In this document: positions 1-8,515 of the stretch, piece by piece | How the letters are laid out: the number at the start of each line of letters is the position of its first letter | Position numbering within the stretch: the first letter of the stretch is position 1 | NCBI RefSeq assembly: GCF_021049305.1 | Contig: NZ_CP088081.1 | Coordinates: 620,001 to 684,000, forward strand | DNA: 64,000 bases | Direction of reading: 5' to 3' | Origin: Ideonella dechloratans | Lineage (GTDB): Bacteria > Pseudomonadota > Gammaproteobacteria > Burkholderiales > Burkholderiaceae_C | The notes under the pieces: generated by a model | Told to the model about the DNA's origin: nothing | Seen by the model: only the letters and a program-made list of their open reading frames with translations | Database searches by the model: none | Program-made: the position numbers and the translations under genes

Positions 1-958
1 GCTCGATCCAGAGGGCGGGCAGGTCTTCGGCTTCGGCCAGGGCCAGGCCTTCGACCGGCCCCAGCACCATCAGGGCGGTGGCCCAGGCGTCGGCCCACAT
101 GGCGCTGGGGTGCAGCACGGTGACCGAGGCCACCGCGTGGGCCACCGGCGCACCGGTGCGCGGGTCCAGGGTGTGGCTCAGGCGCTGACCCTGGGCGCCC
201 AGGCGCCAGCGCCGGTAGTCGCCCGAGGTGGCCACCGCCAGCCCATGCAGGGCAACGCGCGTGGGGGGCAGCGGGCAGGCGGGGTCGGGCATTTCCAGGT
301 CCACCCACCAGGGCTGGCCGCTGGGCTTGAGCCCTTGGCCGCTGAGCTCGCCGCCGATGTCCACCAGGTGGTGGGGCAGGCCGCTGTCGCGCAGCACCGC
401 GCTCACCCGGTCCACCGCGTGGCCCTTGGCGATGGCCGAGAGATCCAGCCGCAGGCCGCCGGGCTGGGTCAGGCGGTGCGTGGCCGGCGCCCAGCCCAGC
501 CGTGCCCAGCCGGGGGTTGCCGCAGTGTCGGTCTCGGGCCCGGCCAGCTCGGCTGGGCCGAAGCCCCAGCGTCCCACCGCAGCGCCCACGGTGGGGTCGA
601 AGGCGCCGGCGCTGCGCCGGGCCACCTGCAGCGCGGTGTCGATCACCAGGGCGAAGCCGTCTGGCAGCACCAGGCTTTCACCGGCGGGCAGACGGTTGAA
701 GCGGCTGATCAGGGCGTCGGGCTCCCAGGTGCTCATCTGGACGACCACGTCGTCCAGCACGGCCTGGATGGCGCGGCGCAGCGGCCGCTCGGGCAGGCCG
801 GCGCCGGCCCAGAGCTGGACGGACCAGGAGGTGCCCATGGTGTCCCCGCCCAGGGTGTGCAGCACCTGGCCCCAGGGCGCGGGCGGGCCGGACAGCTCGG
901 CAGGGATCAGCACACGGGCCTGGGCCCGTGGCGCGGTGGGAAGGGCGGGGGCGAACAT
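1..958 (-). CDS. apbE: FAD:protein FMN transferase (ApbE family), 3' end cut by window edge
   Basis: Transfers FMN from FAD onto a Thr/Ser of target proteins. The visible 319 residues show the ApbE signature GGDTMGTSW near residue 38, an AIAKGHAVDR segment of the FAD site, and the late motif HPSAMWADAWATA with the metal-binding Asp; only a few C-terminal residues should be missing. It is the last visible gene of the iron operon, 15 bases after the DUF4198 gene. An in-frame stop lies just upstream of the ATG, so the protein cannot be longer, and its N-terminus has no signal peptide or lipobox, unusual because most ApbE proteins act outside the cytoplasm. Its likely target is the DUF2271 protein two genes upstream, which carries a flavinylation motif. 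Confidence 0.92.
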   Translation of the reverse strand, partial: MFAPALPTAPRAQARVLIPAELSGPPAPWGQVLHTLGGDTMGTSWSVQLWAGAGLPERPLRRAIQAVLDDVVVQMSTWEPDALISRFNRLPAGESLVLPDGFALVIDTALQVARRSAGAFDPTVGAAVGRWGFGPAELAGPETDTAATPGWARLGWAPATHRLTQPGGLRLDLSAIAKGHAVDRVSAVLRDSGLPHHLVDIGGELSGQGLKPSGQPWWVDLEMPDPACPLPPTRVALHGLAVATSGDYRRWRLGAQGQRLSHTLDPRTGAPVAHAVASVTVLHPSAMWADAWATALMVLGPVEGLALAEAEDLPALWIE

Positions 959-973
959 CGGTCGGCCCGGGTC

Positions 974-1843
974 TCAGCGCGGCAGCACCTCGAAGGTGGC
1001 GCTCAGGCTGGCGCGCTCCAGGGGCTTGTCTCGGGTGCCGCCCATGGCCATGGGGCCGCCGGGCCCGCCTTGCGGTGCCGGGGCCGCGGCGGGGCGGTCG
1101 CCGTGGCTGACGCCCAGCCAGTAGCGGCCCGGGGCGGCCCAGCTCACGCTGAACTGGCCCTGGGCATCGGTGCTCAGCGTCTGTTCGCCGCGGTCGTAGC
1201 GGTAGCGGTTGCCTTCGCGCACCAGGGACAGCTTCTCGCCGGCCAGCGGCTGGCCGTTGAGCAGCAGGGTGAAGCGTGTGCGGTCGCCATCGCTGAGGTC
1301 GTTCACCGCGTCCAGCGGCAGGACTTCCAGGCCGCGACCTTCGGGGGCGAAGGCGGGCACGGTGGCCTTTTCCCGGCTGACGAAGGTCTGCTGGCGGGCC
1401 AGGGTGTGCACCAGCCCCAGCAGCTTGGCGTCGGCCGGCACCTTCTGGGCGAATTCGGCCGGGGTGCCGCGGAAGCGCTGGGGCTTGCCCTCGGCGTCCT
1501 GGTAGCTGGCCATCAGGCTCTCGCTGAGGTTGCTGATGCGGTAGCTGCCTTCGGCCGGCAGCTCGATCACCACGCTGCTGAGCAGGGCGGTTGCGCTGCG
1601 CTCACCGGCCGGCAGGGGCTTGCCGTCGGGGCCGGTCACCCGCAGTTCACCCCAGGCCAGCGGGCGCTCGGCGATGAACAGGTCGGTGGAGACCGAGGCG
1701 TCGACCACGACGCTCTGGTTGCGGCCGGTCACCAGGGTGGACGAGGGCAGCACCCAGGTGTCGTGGGCCCAGGCGAAAAGAGGCAGGGCGGTGGCCAGGG
1801 CCAGCGCAATGGGGTGGGGGCGGAGCAGGGTCATGGTGGACAT
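974..1843 (-). CDS. DUF4198 domain-containing periplasmic protein
   Basis: 289 residues: an N-terminal signal peptide (hydrophobic stretch ending ALPLFAWA, cleavage before HDTWVLP) and one DUF4198 domain over most of the rest. HDTW at the mature N-terminus is typical of the family and leaves a His at or near the first mature residue, a possible metal ligand. Family members sit in metal-uptake loci; no enzymatic activity is established. A second in-frame ATG four codons downstream is an alternative start. The C-terminal third has a Pro/Gly/Met-rich linker (around GGPGGPMAMGG) before a final beta-strand. It lies 18 bases after the DUF2271 gene and 15 before apbE in the same operon. Role inferred: structural or metal-handling partner of periplasmic iron reduction. 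Confidence 0.85.
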   Translation of the reverse strand: MSTMTLLRPHPIALALATALPLFAWAHDTWVLPSSTLVTGRNQSVVVDASVSTDLFIAERPLAWGELRVTGPDGKPLPAGERSATALLSSVVIELPAEGSYRISNLSESLMASYQDAEGKPQRFRGTPAEFAQKVPADAKLLGLVHTLARQQTFVSREKATVPAFAPEGRGLEVLPLDAVNDLSDGDRTRFTLLLNGQPLAGEKLSLVREGNRYRYDRGEQTLSTDAQGQFSVSWAAPGRYWLGVSHGDRPAAAPAPQGGPGGPMAMGGTRDKPLERASLSATFEVLPR

Positions 1844-1861
1844 CCTGTACAGGGGCGTGGA

Positions 1862-2398
1862 TCAGGGGGTGGCCTTGAGCTGCAGGGCGCCCAGTTCATG
1901 GGTGCCCTGGGCCTGGGCCTGCTGGGCGGCCTGGATGGGCCAGGTCAGCGGCAGGCGCTGCACCTCGCGGCCGCCGCCTTCGCGGGCGGCTTCCACCACC
2001 ACCGTGTACTGGCCGGCGGGCAGCCGGGCCAGCGCGGGCAACTGGTCCAGGCGCAGCACCTGTTCGCCCGGCGAGCGGGTGGCGCCGGTCACGCCGTCGG
2101 CGGGCACGCTCAGGTCGCGGCCGCCGGCGCGCCACCACTGGCGCATGTCGCGCAACCACTTGGCGCCGCCGTTGTTGGCCTTCTTCAGGTCGTACCAGAC
2201 GGCCAGCTGGGCGGCGGCATTGGGCTGGCCGTCCTTCTCGAGCCAGACGGCCACATAGGGCTTGTGGTATTCGGCCACGCTCAGGCGGGGCAGCTCCAGC
2301 GTGAGCTGCAGGGTGGCGGCGCCGGCCGAGGCGCTGCCCAGCGTCAGCAGGCCCAGGGTGGTGGCGGTGGTGGCAGTGCGGGGGATGAGGGAAGTCAT
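1862..2398 (-). CDS. DUF2271 periplasmic protein with an ApbE flavinylation motif
   Basis: 178 residues, N-terminal signal peptide (GLLTLGSASAGA, mature part from ATLQLTLELP), then a DUF2271 domain. Residues 101–107 read DGVTGAT, matching the D-x-x-[ST]-G-A-[ST] consensus where ApbE enzymes attach FMN through a phosphoester to the last Thr (here T107). Because apbE is in the same operon, the protein is predicted to be a covalently flavinylated periplasmic electron carrier. Start chosen at the ATG giving a signal peptide; the frame stays open upstream without coding character. It sits 11 bases after the PepSY membrane protein, which could supply electrons. What it reduces is inference: ferric siderophores entering through the TonB receptor of this operon. 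Confidence 0.88.
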   Translation of the reverse strand: MTSLIPRTATTATTLGLLTLGSASAGAATLQLTLELPRLSVAEYHKPYVAVWLEKDGQPNAAAQLAVWYDLKKANNGGAKWLRDMRQWWRAGGRDLSVPADGVTGATRSPGEQVLRLDQLPALARLPAGQYTVVVEAAREGGGREVQRLPLTWPIQAAQQAQAQGTHELGALQLKATP

Positions 2399-2409
2399 TG
2401 GCGTCGAGG

Positions 2410-3024
2410 TCAATGGATGAACAGGAGCACCAGCAGGGCTGGCAGCACGAAACCCGCGGCCGTCAGCGGCCAGGTCAGCGCGCGCTGGCTGGCATGGCGG
2501 TGCAGGATCAGCAGGCCGGTGATGCAGAACACCAGACAGCCTGCGGCGAAGACATCGAGAAAGGCGCGCCAGACGGCGCCGGTGTGGCGACCCTTGTGCA
2601 GGTCGTTGAGCAGGGCCAGCAGGCCGCGGTCGCTGTCCTCGAACTCGGTTTCGCCGCTGCCCAGATCGACGCGCAGCCAGGCATCGCCGCCAGGGCGGGG
2701 AAGGGCCACGTAAAGCTCCTCGGCGGACCACTCGGGGGCCAGGCCGGCGGCCAGGCGCAGCCCGTGCGACTCGGCCACCCACTGGCGCAGGGGGGCCGGC
2801 ACCGGCGCGCCGCCGCCGGCCTGGGCCGGCCGTGCGGCCTGTACCGCCGCCAGCACCGGGGCCGGCAGCGTGGCCTGCCAGCGGGTGAGCACAGGCTGGG
2901 CCTCGATGTCGGCCGCGTGGTTGAGGGTGAAGCCGGTGACGGCAAACAGCAGCATGCCCACCAGGCACAGGGCCGAGCTGATCCAGTGCCAGCGCAGCAG
3001 GGTTTTGAAGCCGTGGGTGTTCAC
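2410..3024 (-). CDS. PepSY-associated transmembrane protein (PiuB/iron-regulated type)
   Basis: 204 residues with a membrane helix at about 15–37, a periplasmic PepSY-like segment, and two more helices at about 155–178 and 185–204. Candidate heme ligands are His residues near the helices: RWHW near 13, NHAAD near 35, LHKGRH around 144–148 and ILHRH in the loop between the last two helices. PepSY-TM proteins are thought to move electrons across the inner membrane for ferric iron reduction. The start codon overlaps the stop of the upstream dioxygenase gene by four bases, indicating translational coupling. It is shorter than full PepSY-TM reductases and has no cytoplasmic flavin domain, so the electron donor is not visible here. 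Confidence 0.85.
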   Translation of the reverse strand: MNTHGFKTLLRWHWISSALCLVGMLLFAVTGFTLNHAADIEAQPVLTRWQATLPAPVLAAVQAARPAQAGGGAPVPAPLRQWVAESHGLRLAAGLAPEWSAEELYVALPRPGGDAWLRVDLGSGETEFEDSDRGLLALLNDLHKGRHTGAVWRAFLDVFAAGCLVFCITGLLILHRHASQRALTWPLTAAGFVLPALLVLLFIH

Positions 3025-3698
3025 AGCTCGGCCCAGCGGCGCAGCAGGTTGTGGTAGTGGCCGGTGAGCTGCAGCACCTCGTCGCTGTCGCCCAGCCGCG
3101 CGCGCAGGCGCTGGATGGTCTGGTCCAGCTCGTAGAGGGCGGCGCGCTGGCCGTCGTCGCGCACCAGGCTCTGGGTCCAGAAGAAGGCGCAGGTGCGGGC
3201 GCCGCGGGTGACGGGCTCGACCTTGTGCAGGCTGGTGGACGGGTAGAGGATCAGGTCGCCCGCGGGCAGCTTGACCTCGTGGGCGCCATAGGTGTCCATC
3301 ACCACCAGCTCGCCGCCCTCGTAGTCCTCGGGGTCGCAGAGGAACAGCGTGGTGGACACGTCGCTGCGCAGGCGCTGGCCGTCGCCCATGGCCATCACCG
3401 AGCCGTCCACATGCAGGCCGTAGTTGCCGCCGCCCTGGTAGCGGTTGAACAGCGGCGGCAGGATGCGGTGCGGCAGCGCCGCCGAGACGAACTGCGGGTG
3501 GCTGGACAGCCGCTGCACGATGCGCTGGCCCAGCTCGCGGGCCAGCGGGTGGTCGGCGGGCAGCTGTTCGTTGTGCTTGACCAGGGCCCCCTGCGGACCG
3601 ACGGTGGCTCGCCCATCGGCCCAGGGGGCCTCGGCCAGGGCCTGGCGGAAGCGGGCGACTTCCTCCGCAGACAGAACGCCCGGGATGTGCAACAACAT
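3021..3698 (-). CDS. piuC: Fe(II)/2-oxoglutarate PKHD-type hydroxylase
   Basis: 225 residues, the usual length of the YbiX/PiuC family. The double-stranded beta-helix carries the metal triad H96-x-D98 (GLHVDG) and H158 (TSLHKV), with Arg in RGAR near 168 as 2-oxoglutarate ligand. These enzymes are nearly always encoded beside Fiu/PiuA-type TonB receptors and are iron-regulated; the substrate is unknown, with modification of siderophore components proposed. The gene follows the receptor by 16 bases and overlaps the PepSY gene by four bases, the second step of the operon. Confidence 0.93.
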   Translation of the reverse strand: MLLHIPGVLSAEEVARFRQALAEAPWADGRATVGPQGALVKHNEQLPADHPLARELGQRIVQRLSSHPQFVSAALPHRILPPLFNRYQGGGNYGLHVDGSVMAMGDGQRLRSDVSTTLFLCDPEDYEGGELVVMDTYGAHEVKLPAGDLILYPSTSLHKVEPVTRGARTCAFFWTQSLVRDDGQRAALYELDQTIQRLRARLGDSDEVLQLTGHYHNLLRRWAEL

Positions 3699-3714
3699 GC
3701 CGCGCCGCCTTGCC

Positions 3715-6030
3715 TCAGAACTGCACGCTGGCCGTCAGCTTGGCCGTGCGCGGCGCGCCCAGCGTGGCGCGCGCGCCGCTGTTGTTGAGCGTGCTGATGT
3801 ATTCCTTGTCGAACACATTGCCCACGTTCAGCTGCAGCTTCAGGTTCTTCATGACCTGGTAGGACGCCATCAGGTCGGCCACCCAGTAGGCCGGGATCTC
3901 CGGCATGTTGGTGACCGACAGGTCGGTGTCGGCGGTGATCGAGCGCTTCTGCTTGGACACGTAGTTCGCACCCGCGCCCAGCGTCAGGTCGCCCAGCGTG
4001 TAGGTGCTCCACAGCGAGGCGGTCAGGTCGGGCGACCAGCGCACCCCGGTGGTCTGGGTGTCGTGGTCACTGTTCCAGACGCCGCTTTGCTTGGTGTCCA
4101 TCGTCGCCACGCCGGCGGAGACCTGCCAGGCTTCGGTCACGCGCCCGACCAGGCCCAGTTCCACGCCCTGCACGCGGGTCTTGCCGGTCTGCACGGCGTT
4201 GCCCAGGTCGTCGTAGCTGACCTGGTTCTTGTTCTCGGTGTGGTAGGCCGCCAGGGTCAGGTTCAGGCGCCGGTCCAGCAGGTCCCACTTGGTGCCCAGC
4301 TCGAACGTGCGGGTCTGCTGGGGGGCCATCGAGGGGTTGTTGGCGTTGGTGCTGGTGGCCGACAGGGCGAAGTTGGCGCCGCCCGGTGGCGTGTACGCGT
4401 TGGCCGCGGCCAGGTAGATGCTGCCGTTCGCGGTGGGCTTGTAGGTCAGGCCCAGGTTCCAGCTGCTGAGGTTGTCGGCCAGGCGCAGGTTGGTGTTGGC
4501 GATGCTGCCGACCGCGTAGCCGGGGTAGGTGCTGCTGTTGCTGCTGGTGACGATGGTGCCCACCGAGGTTTCGGTGTGGTAGCGCTCGAAGCGCAGTCCG
4601 GCATTGAGCTTCCAGGCCTCGTTCAGGCTCAGCGTGTCCAGCACATAGAGCGCGCCGGTGGTGGTCTTGCCCTCGGTGTCCGCGCCGGTGAGGTAGGGCA
4701 CGCCCAGGTCGTCGCCAGCGTCGGGGTGGTAGAGGTTGGCCGCCGGGTTGCTGATGGCGCTGTAGCTCACGCCGTTGATGGTCTGCGCCGTGGTGCCGGT
4801 GCCGCGGGTCAGCTGGCGCTCGTAGATCAGTTCCACACCGGCTGCCAGGTCGTGGCGGATGCCGGCCGTGGTGAAGTGGGTGCTGACGCTGGTCTGGTTG
4901 GTCAGGATCTCGTTGGTCTGGTCGGTGCGCTGGCGGATGCGGCTGACCGTCCAGGTCGAGGGGTCGTCGGCGGTGACGGCGGTGAGCGTGTACACGCCCG
5001 TCATCACCCGGTCCATGTGGGTCTGGCCGTAGCGGGTGATGTTGCGCACCGTGGTGCCGGGGGCCAGGTCATGCTCCAGCTTGACCGTGAACATGTCGGC
5101 ATCGACCTTCTCGTGGTCGCTCTTGCTGCCGTAGAAGTTGTGGGTGTCCACCTTGGCGCCGCTGTTGAGCGCGCTGTCGGCGTTGTAGAAGCCCTTCATG
5201 CCGATGGTGGGGATGCCGCCATCGGGCACGTTGTCCTGGTGCACGTGCTGCGAGTACAGGTACAGGCGCGTGGGCGTGTTCAGGCCGAAGGCCACGCCGG
5301 GGGCAATGGCCCAGCCCTTGTTCTTGACCTCGTCGCGGCCATCCACGCCGCTGTCCTGGGTCATCACGTTGAGGCGCCAGGCCGAGGTCTCACCGAAGCC
5401 CCGGCCGATGTCGGCCGTGGCGCGCTTCGTGTCGGCCGTGCCCAGGGTCAGCGTGGCGTCGTTGCGCTCGTCGCGCTCGGGCAGCTTGCTGATCAGGTTG
5501 ATGTAGCCGCCGGCCGCGCCGCGGCCGACATCGGCGCCGGACGGGCCCTTGACCACTTCGACCTGGTCCACGTTGAAGACATCGCGGGTGACGGCGCCCA
5601 GGTCGCGGATGCCGTCGACGAAGGTCGAGGTCTGGGTCGAGAAGCCGCGCATCTGGAAGGTGTCACCGGCGGCGGTGCTGCCGTTCTCACCCAGCTGCAG
5701 CGTGATGCCCGGTGTGTTGCGCAGGGCCTCGGTCAGGGTGGTGGCGCCCTGGGCCTGCATCAGGTCTTTGGTGATGACCTGCACGGACTTGGGCGTGTCC
5801 AGCAGCGGCTGGGTCAACTTGGGCGAGGCGCTGGCGTCGGCCTTGTAACCCTCGGCGGTGCCGGTGACGCTGACGGTGGGCAGGGTGGGGGCGTCCTGCG
5901 TGGGGGCGGTCTGCGCCTGCAGGGCCAGCGGCAGGCTCAGCAGGGCGGCGCCCAGGGTGGGCGCGGAGGTGGCGGCAAAGGGGATGCTGCGGGTCGGCGC
6001 CAGGCGCCGGCTGCGGATGTGGGTGGACAT
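3715..6030 (-). CDS. TonB-dependent siderophore receptor (Fiu/PiuA-like)
   Basis: 771 residues from the ATG that gives a signal peptide ending LPLALQA; the frame is open upstream but without coding character. Next comes a TonB-box region (PTVSVTG), then a plug domain ([47 protein letters not shown]) and a 22-strand barrel ending in a terminal Phe (TASVQF), the outer-membrane insertion signal. It is the first gene of the iron operon, and the adjoining PKHD hydroxylase is typical for catecholate receptors of the Fiu/PiuA group. A strong sigma-70 promoter with an overlapping Fur-like box lies about 130 bases upstream, so iron repression is expected. The exact siderophore cannot be read from the sequence. 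Confidence 0.95.
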   Translation of the reverse strand: MSTHIRSRRLAPTRSIPFAATSAPTLGAALLSLPLALQAQTAPTQDAPTLPTVSVTGTAEGYKADASASPKLTQPLLDTPKSVQVITKDLMQAQGATTLTEALRNTPGITLQLGENGSTAAGDTFQMRGFSTQTSTFVDGIRDLGAVTRDVFNVDQVEVVKGPSGADVGRGAAGGYINLISKLPERDERNDATLTLGTADTKRATADIGRGFGETSAWRLNVMTQDSGVDGRDEVKNKGWAIAPGVAFGLNTPTRLYLYSQHVHQDNVPDGGIPTIGMKGFYNADSALNSGAKVDTHNFYGSKSDHEKVDADMFTVKLEHDLAPGTTVRNITRYGQTHMDRVMTGVYTLTAVTADDPSTWTVSRIRQRTDQTNEILTNQTSVSTHFTTAGIRHDLAAGVELIYERQLTRGTGTTAQTINGVSYSAISNPAANLYHPDAGDDLGVPYLTGADTEGKTTTGALYVLDTLSLNEAWKLNAGLRFERYHTETSVGTIVTSSNSSTYPGYAVGSIANTNLRLADNLSSWNLGLTYKPTANGSIYLAAANAYTPPGGANFALSATSTNANNPSMAPQQTRTFELGTKWDLLDRRLNLTLAAYHTENKNQVSYDDLGNAVQTGKTRVQGVELGLVGRVTEAWQVSAGVATMDTKQSGVWNSDHDTQTTGVRWSPDLTASLWSTYTLGDLTLGAGANYVSKQKRSITADTDLSVTNMPEIPAYWVADLMASYQVMKNLKLQLNVGNVFDKEYISTLNNSGARATLGAPRTAKLTASVQF

Positions 6031-6129
6031 GCTTGGATGTGGGCAAAGGTGGTGTGGGAACCATCTCGGCATCCTCGAAGCCAGCGGCTGGCGGTGGCTG
6101 GCATGTCCTGCTTCGGGGGCCTGAACGTG

Positions 6130-6155
6130 ACGGGCCCGACTGCGACCGGGCCCGT
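6130..6155 (-). other. Stem-loop at the 5' end of the iron-operon leader
   Basis: Nine-base inverted arms (ACGGGCCCG and CGGGCCCGT) flank an 8-base loop. On the minus strand the structure begins right after the expected transcription start of the receptor promoter, so it would cap the mRNA 5' end. It has no U-tract on the coding strand and is not a terminator for that direction. Function unknown; an mRNA-stabilising 5' hairpin is one possibility. Confidence 0.4.
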
Positions 6156-6162
6156 TTGACAA

Positions 6163-6191
6163 ATATTAATGCAAATGAGAGTGGTTCGCAA
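6163..6191 (-). promoter_or_regulatory. Sigma-70 promoter with overlapping Fur-box-like operator
   Basis: On the minus strand a TTGCGA (-35, 6186–6191) and TAATAT (-10, 6163–6168) are separated by exactly 17 bases. The spacer and -35 (6171–6190) read GCAAATGAGAGTGGTTCGCA on the plus strand, resembling the AATGAGAAT-type repeats of Fur operators. The AT-rich patch stands out sharply from the surrounding GC-rich DNA. It precedes the TonB receptor and five co-directional genes. Confidence 0.7.
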
Positions 6192-6254
6192 TAAAGAATG
6201 CAAACAAACCCGGGCATCCCAAAGGGAAGGTCCGGGGGCAGAGGGCCCGACGGC

Positions 6255-7724
6255 CTACTGGAAGGCCACTTCGGCGAAGCTGCGCAGCTTGCGGCTGTGC
6301 AACGGGCCCGAGCCGCCGGCCCGCAACAGCTCGAGCGCGCGGATGCCGATGCGCAGATGCTGGTCCACCCGCTCGCGGTAGAAGTGGTTGGCCATGCCGG
6401 GCAGCTTGATCTCGCCGTGCAGCGGCTTGTCGGAGACGCACAGCAGCGTGCCGTAGGGCACCCGGAAGCGGAAGCCGTTGGCGGCGATGGTGGCGCTTTC
6501 CATGTCCAGGGCCACCGCGCGGCTCTGGCTGAAGCGGCGCTCGGGACCCGGATGCGGCAGCAGCTCCCAGTTGCGGTTGTCGGTGGTGGCCACGGTGCCG
6601 GTGCGCAGCACCTTCTTCAGCTCGTAGCCCGACAGCTGGGTGATCTCGGCCACCGCCTGTTCCAGCGCCAGCTGCACCTCGGCCAGGGCGGGGATGGGCA
6701 CCCACAGTGGCAGTTCCTCGTCCAGCACATGGTCCTCGCGCACATAGCCGTGGGCCAGCACGTAGTCGCCCAGCTGCTGGGTGTTGCGCAGGCCGGCGCA
6801 GTGGCCCAGCATCAACCAGGCGTGAGGCCGCAGCACGGCGATGTGGTCGCTGGCCGTCTTGGCGTTGGAGGGGCCCACGCCGATGTTGACCATGGTGATG
6901 CCGCAGCCGTCCTCGCGTACCAGGTGGTAAGCCGGCATCTGCGGCAGGCGCGGCGGGGGCGAGCCGCTGGCCTGGGCCTCGCGGCCGACCCGGGGCGTCA
7001 CCACATTGCCCGGCTCGACGAAGGCGGTGTACTCGCTCTCGGGGCTCTGCATCAGCTGCCGGCCCAGACGGATGAACTCGTCGATGTAGAACTGGTAGTT
7101 CGTGAACAGCACGAAATTCTGGAAGTGCTCCGGGGCGGTGCCGGTGTAGTGGCGCAGCCGGTGCAGCGAATAGTCCATCCGCGGCGCGGTGAACAGGGCC
7201 AGCGGCTGCGGTTCACGCGGCCCGGGCTCGAAAGTGCCGTTGGCGATGCCGTCGTCCATGGCGGCCAGGTCCGGCAGGTCGAAGTGCTCGGACAGGCGCC
7301 GGCGGCGTTCGCTGCTCAGGTGGCCTTCCACATGCTCGTCGTCGGCCAGCGAGAAATGCACCGGGATCGGCTGCCGGCCCAGCCCCACTTCCAGCCCGAT
7401 GCCGTGGTTCTTCAGCAGCAGGGCGAACTGCTCCCGGTAGTAGTTGCCGAACAGGTCCGGCCGGGTGAGGGTGGTCTCGTACTGGCCGGGGCCGGCCACG
7501 AAGCCGTAGCTCAGCCGGGTGTCGTGGCGCGGGGCCGTGTCCACCTGCACCCGCACGCTGGGATACCAGGCCCGCACCCGGCCGCCCAGGTCCTGCCCGG
7601 CCACGTAGTCGCGCAGCTTCTGCCGCAGGTGCTGCACCTGGGCGTTGTAGAGCTCGACCACGCGGGCCAGGGCCGCGTCGGGATCGGTGAACTGTTCCGG
7701 CGGGATGAAGGGCGCTTCGATCAT
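6255..7724 (-). CDS. amn: AMP nucleosidase
   Basis: Hydrolyses AMP to adenine and ribose 5-phosphate in the cytoplasm. 489 residues from the chosen ATG (MIEAPFIPPEQF), close to the 484 of E. coli Amn; an upstream extension in the same frame looks non-coding. It has the family N-terminal domain (FGNYYREQFALLLKNHG-like region) and a C-terminal nucleoside-phosphorylase fold with MVNIGVGPSNAKTASDH, LMLGHCAGLR and ALDMESATIAANGFRF, where the MES motif binds ribose. It stands alone, divergent from the EF-hand gene; its 3' end precedes the iron-operon promoter without a visible terminator. Confidence 0.96.
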   Translation of the reverse strand: MIEAPFIPPEQFTDPDAALARVVELYNAQVQHLRQKLRDYVAGQDLGGRVRAWYPSVRVQVDTAPRHDTRLSYGFVAGPGQYETTLTRPDLFGNYYREQFALLLKNHGIGLEVGLGRQPIPVHFSLADDEHVEGHLSSERRRRLSEHFDLPDLAAMDDGIANGTFEPGPREPQPLALFTAPRMDYSLHRLRHYTGTAPEHFQNFVLFTNYQFYIDEFIRLGRQLMQSPESEYTAFVEPGNVVTPRVGREAQASGSPPPRLPQMPAYHLVREDGCGITMVNIGVGPSNAKTASDHIAVLRPHAWLMLGHCAGLRNTQQLGDYVLAHGYVREDHVLDEELPLWVPIPALAEVQLALEQAVAEITQLSGYELKKVLRTGTVATTDNRNWELLPHPGPERRFSQSRAVALDMESATIAANGFRFRVPYGTLLCVSDKPLHGEIKLPGMANHFYRERVDQHLRIGIRALELLRAGGSGPLHSRKLRSFAEVAFQ

Positions 7725-7915
7725 GGGCCCATTGTGGGGCCTGTGCGCGGGGCCTGGGCGGAAGGCCACGTGGCTGCAGGCGCGCGGGCGCAATGTAAAC
7801 ATGGGTAAGGCTCTGCCACGGCGGACAACGACGTCGGCCCCCGCGCCGTTGAACCAGCCGGCGGCAGGCCCTGCCCGGGCGGCCCCGGCTCATCCACTGT
7901 CTGAGGAACTCGTCC

Positions 7916-8395
7916 ATGCGCACCTTGCTGACCCTGTCCGTCGTCGCGGCGGCTCTTTCCGCCTCCCTGGCCCATGCCGCCGACGCTGTCTCGACCGCGG
8001 CCTCCGGGCCGGCCCAGGGCCGGGCTGCAGCGGCCGAACGCTTCAAGGCCCTGGACACCAACGGAGACGGCCGGATCAGCCGGGCCGAGGCCCAGGCGGC
8101 TCCGGCCCTGGCGGCCCATTTCGACCAGATCGACGCCAACAAGGACGGTGAGATCACCCCCAAGGAGTTCCGTGCCTATCACCGGGCCCTCAAGGACGCC
8201 AAGGCGGCGGGCGGCGGGACGACCGCTGCACCGGCCGGCGCCTTTGCCAAGCTCGACAAGAACGGTGACGGCCTGCTGAGCCGCGAGGAGGTGGCGGGGC
8301 ACCCCCGGCTGGCGGCCGACTTCGACACGCTGGACACCAATCACGACGGTCAGCTGAGCCCCGCCGAGCTGGCCGCCCTGCGCAAGAAGCCCTGA
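7916..8395 (+). CDS. Secreted EF-hand calcium-binding protein
   Basis: 159 residues: signal peptide (residues 1–22, ending LAHAADA) and four EF-hand loops at 47–58, 73–84, 114–125 and 140–151, each of the D-x-[ND]-x-D-G form followed by a conserved Glu at position 12. The loops form two pairs separated by an Ala/Gly/Thr-rich linker around residue 100. The export signal implies periplasmic or extracellular calcium binding, as a buffer or calcium-dependent partner; no partner is visible. It is transcribed away from amn, with the orphan sigma factor 120 bases downstream. Confidence 0.88.
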   Translation: MRTLLTLSVVAAALSASLAHAADAVSTAASGPAQGRAAAAERFKALDTNGDGRISRAEAQAAPALAAHFDQIDANKDGEITPKEFRAYHRALKDAKAAGGGTTAAPAGAFAKLDKNGDGLLSREEVAGHPRLAADFDTLDTNHDGQLSPAELAALRKKP

Positions 8396-8515
8396 TTCCG
8401 GACCTGTCGGTGGCGCCTCCTGTGCGCTGTCAAGTCCTCAAGCCTGTGAACTTGGGGACGAAAACAGGGTTGCTCGGTCTATCGGGGGCGGGGCTTCCGT
8501 CCCTAAGATCGGGGC

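Noticed and set aside
110..2713. 867-codon plus-strand open frame, Gly/Gln/His/Ala-rich
   Set aside because: Antisense to the iron operon genes, which have clear families; composition is the reverse-strand shadow of high-GC coding DNA.
6130..6155. GC-rich stem considered as a terminator
   Set aside because: Only three T residues follow it on the plus strand and there is no plus-strand gene to end; on the minus strand it lies after the promoter.
3445..6159. 904-codon plus-strand open frame
   Set aside because: Exact antisense of the TonB receptor; repetitive Val/Gly/His composition and no domain.
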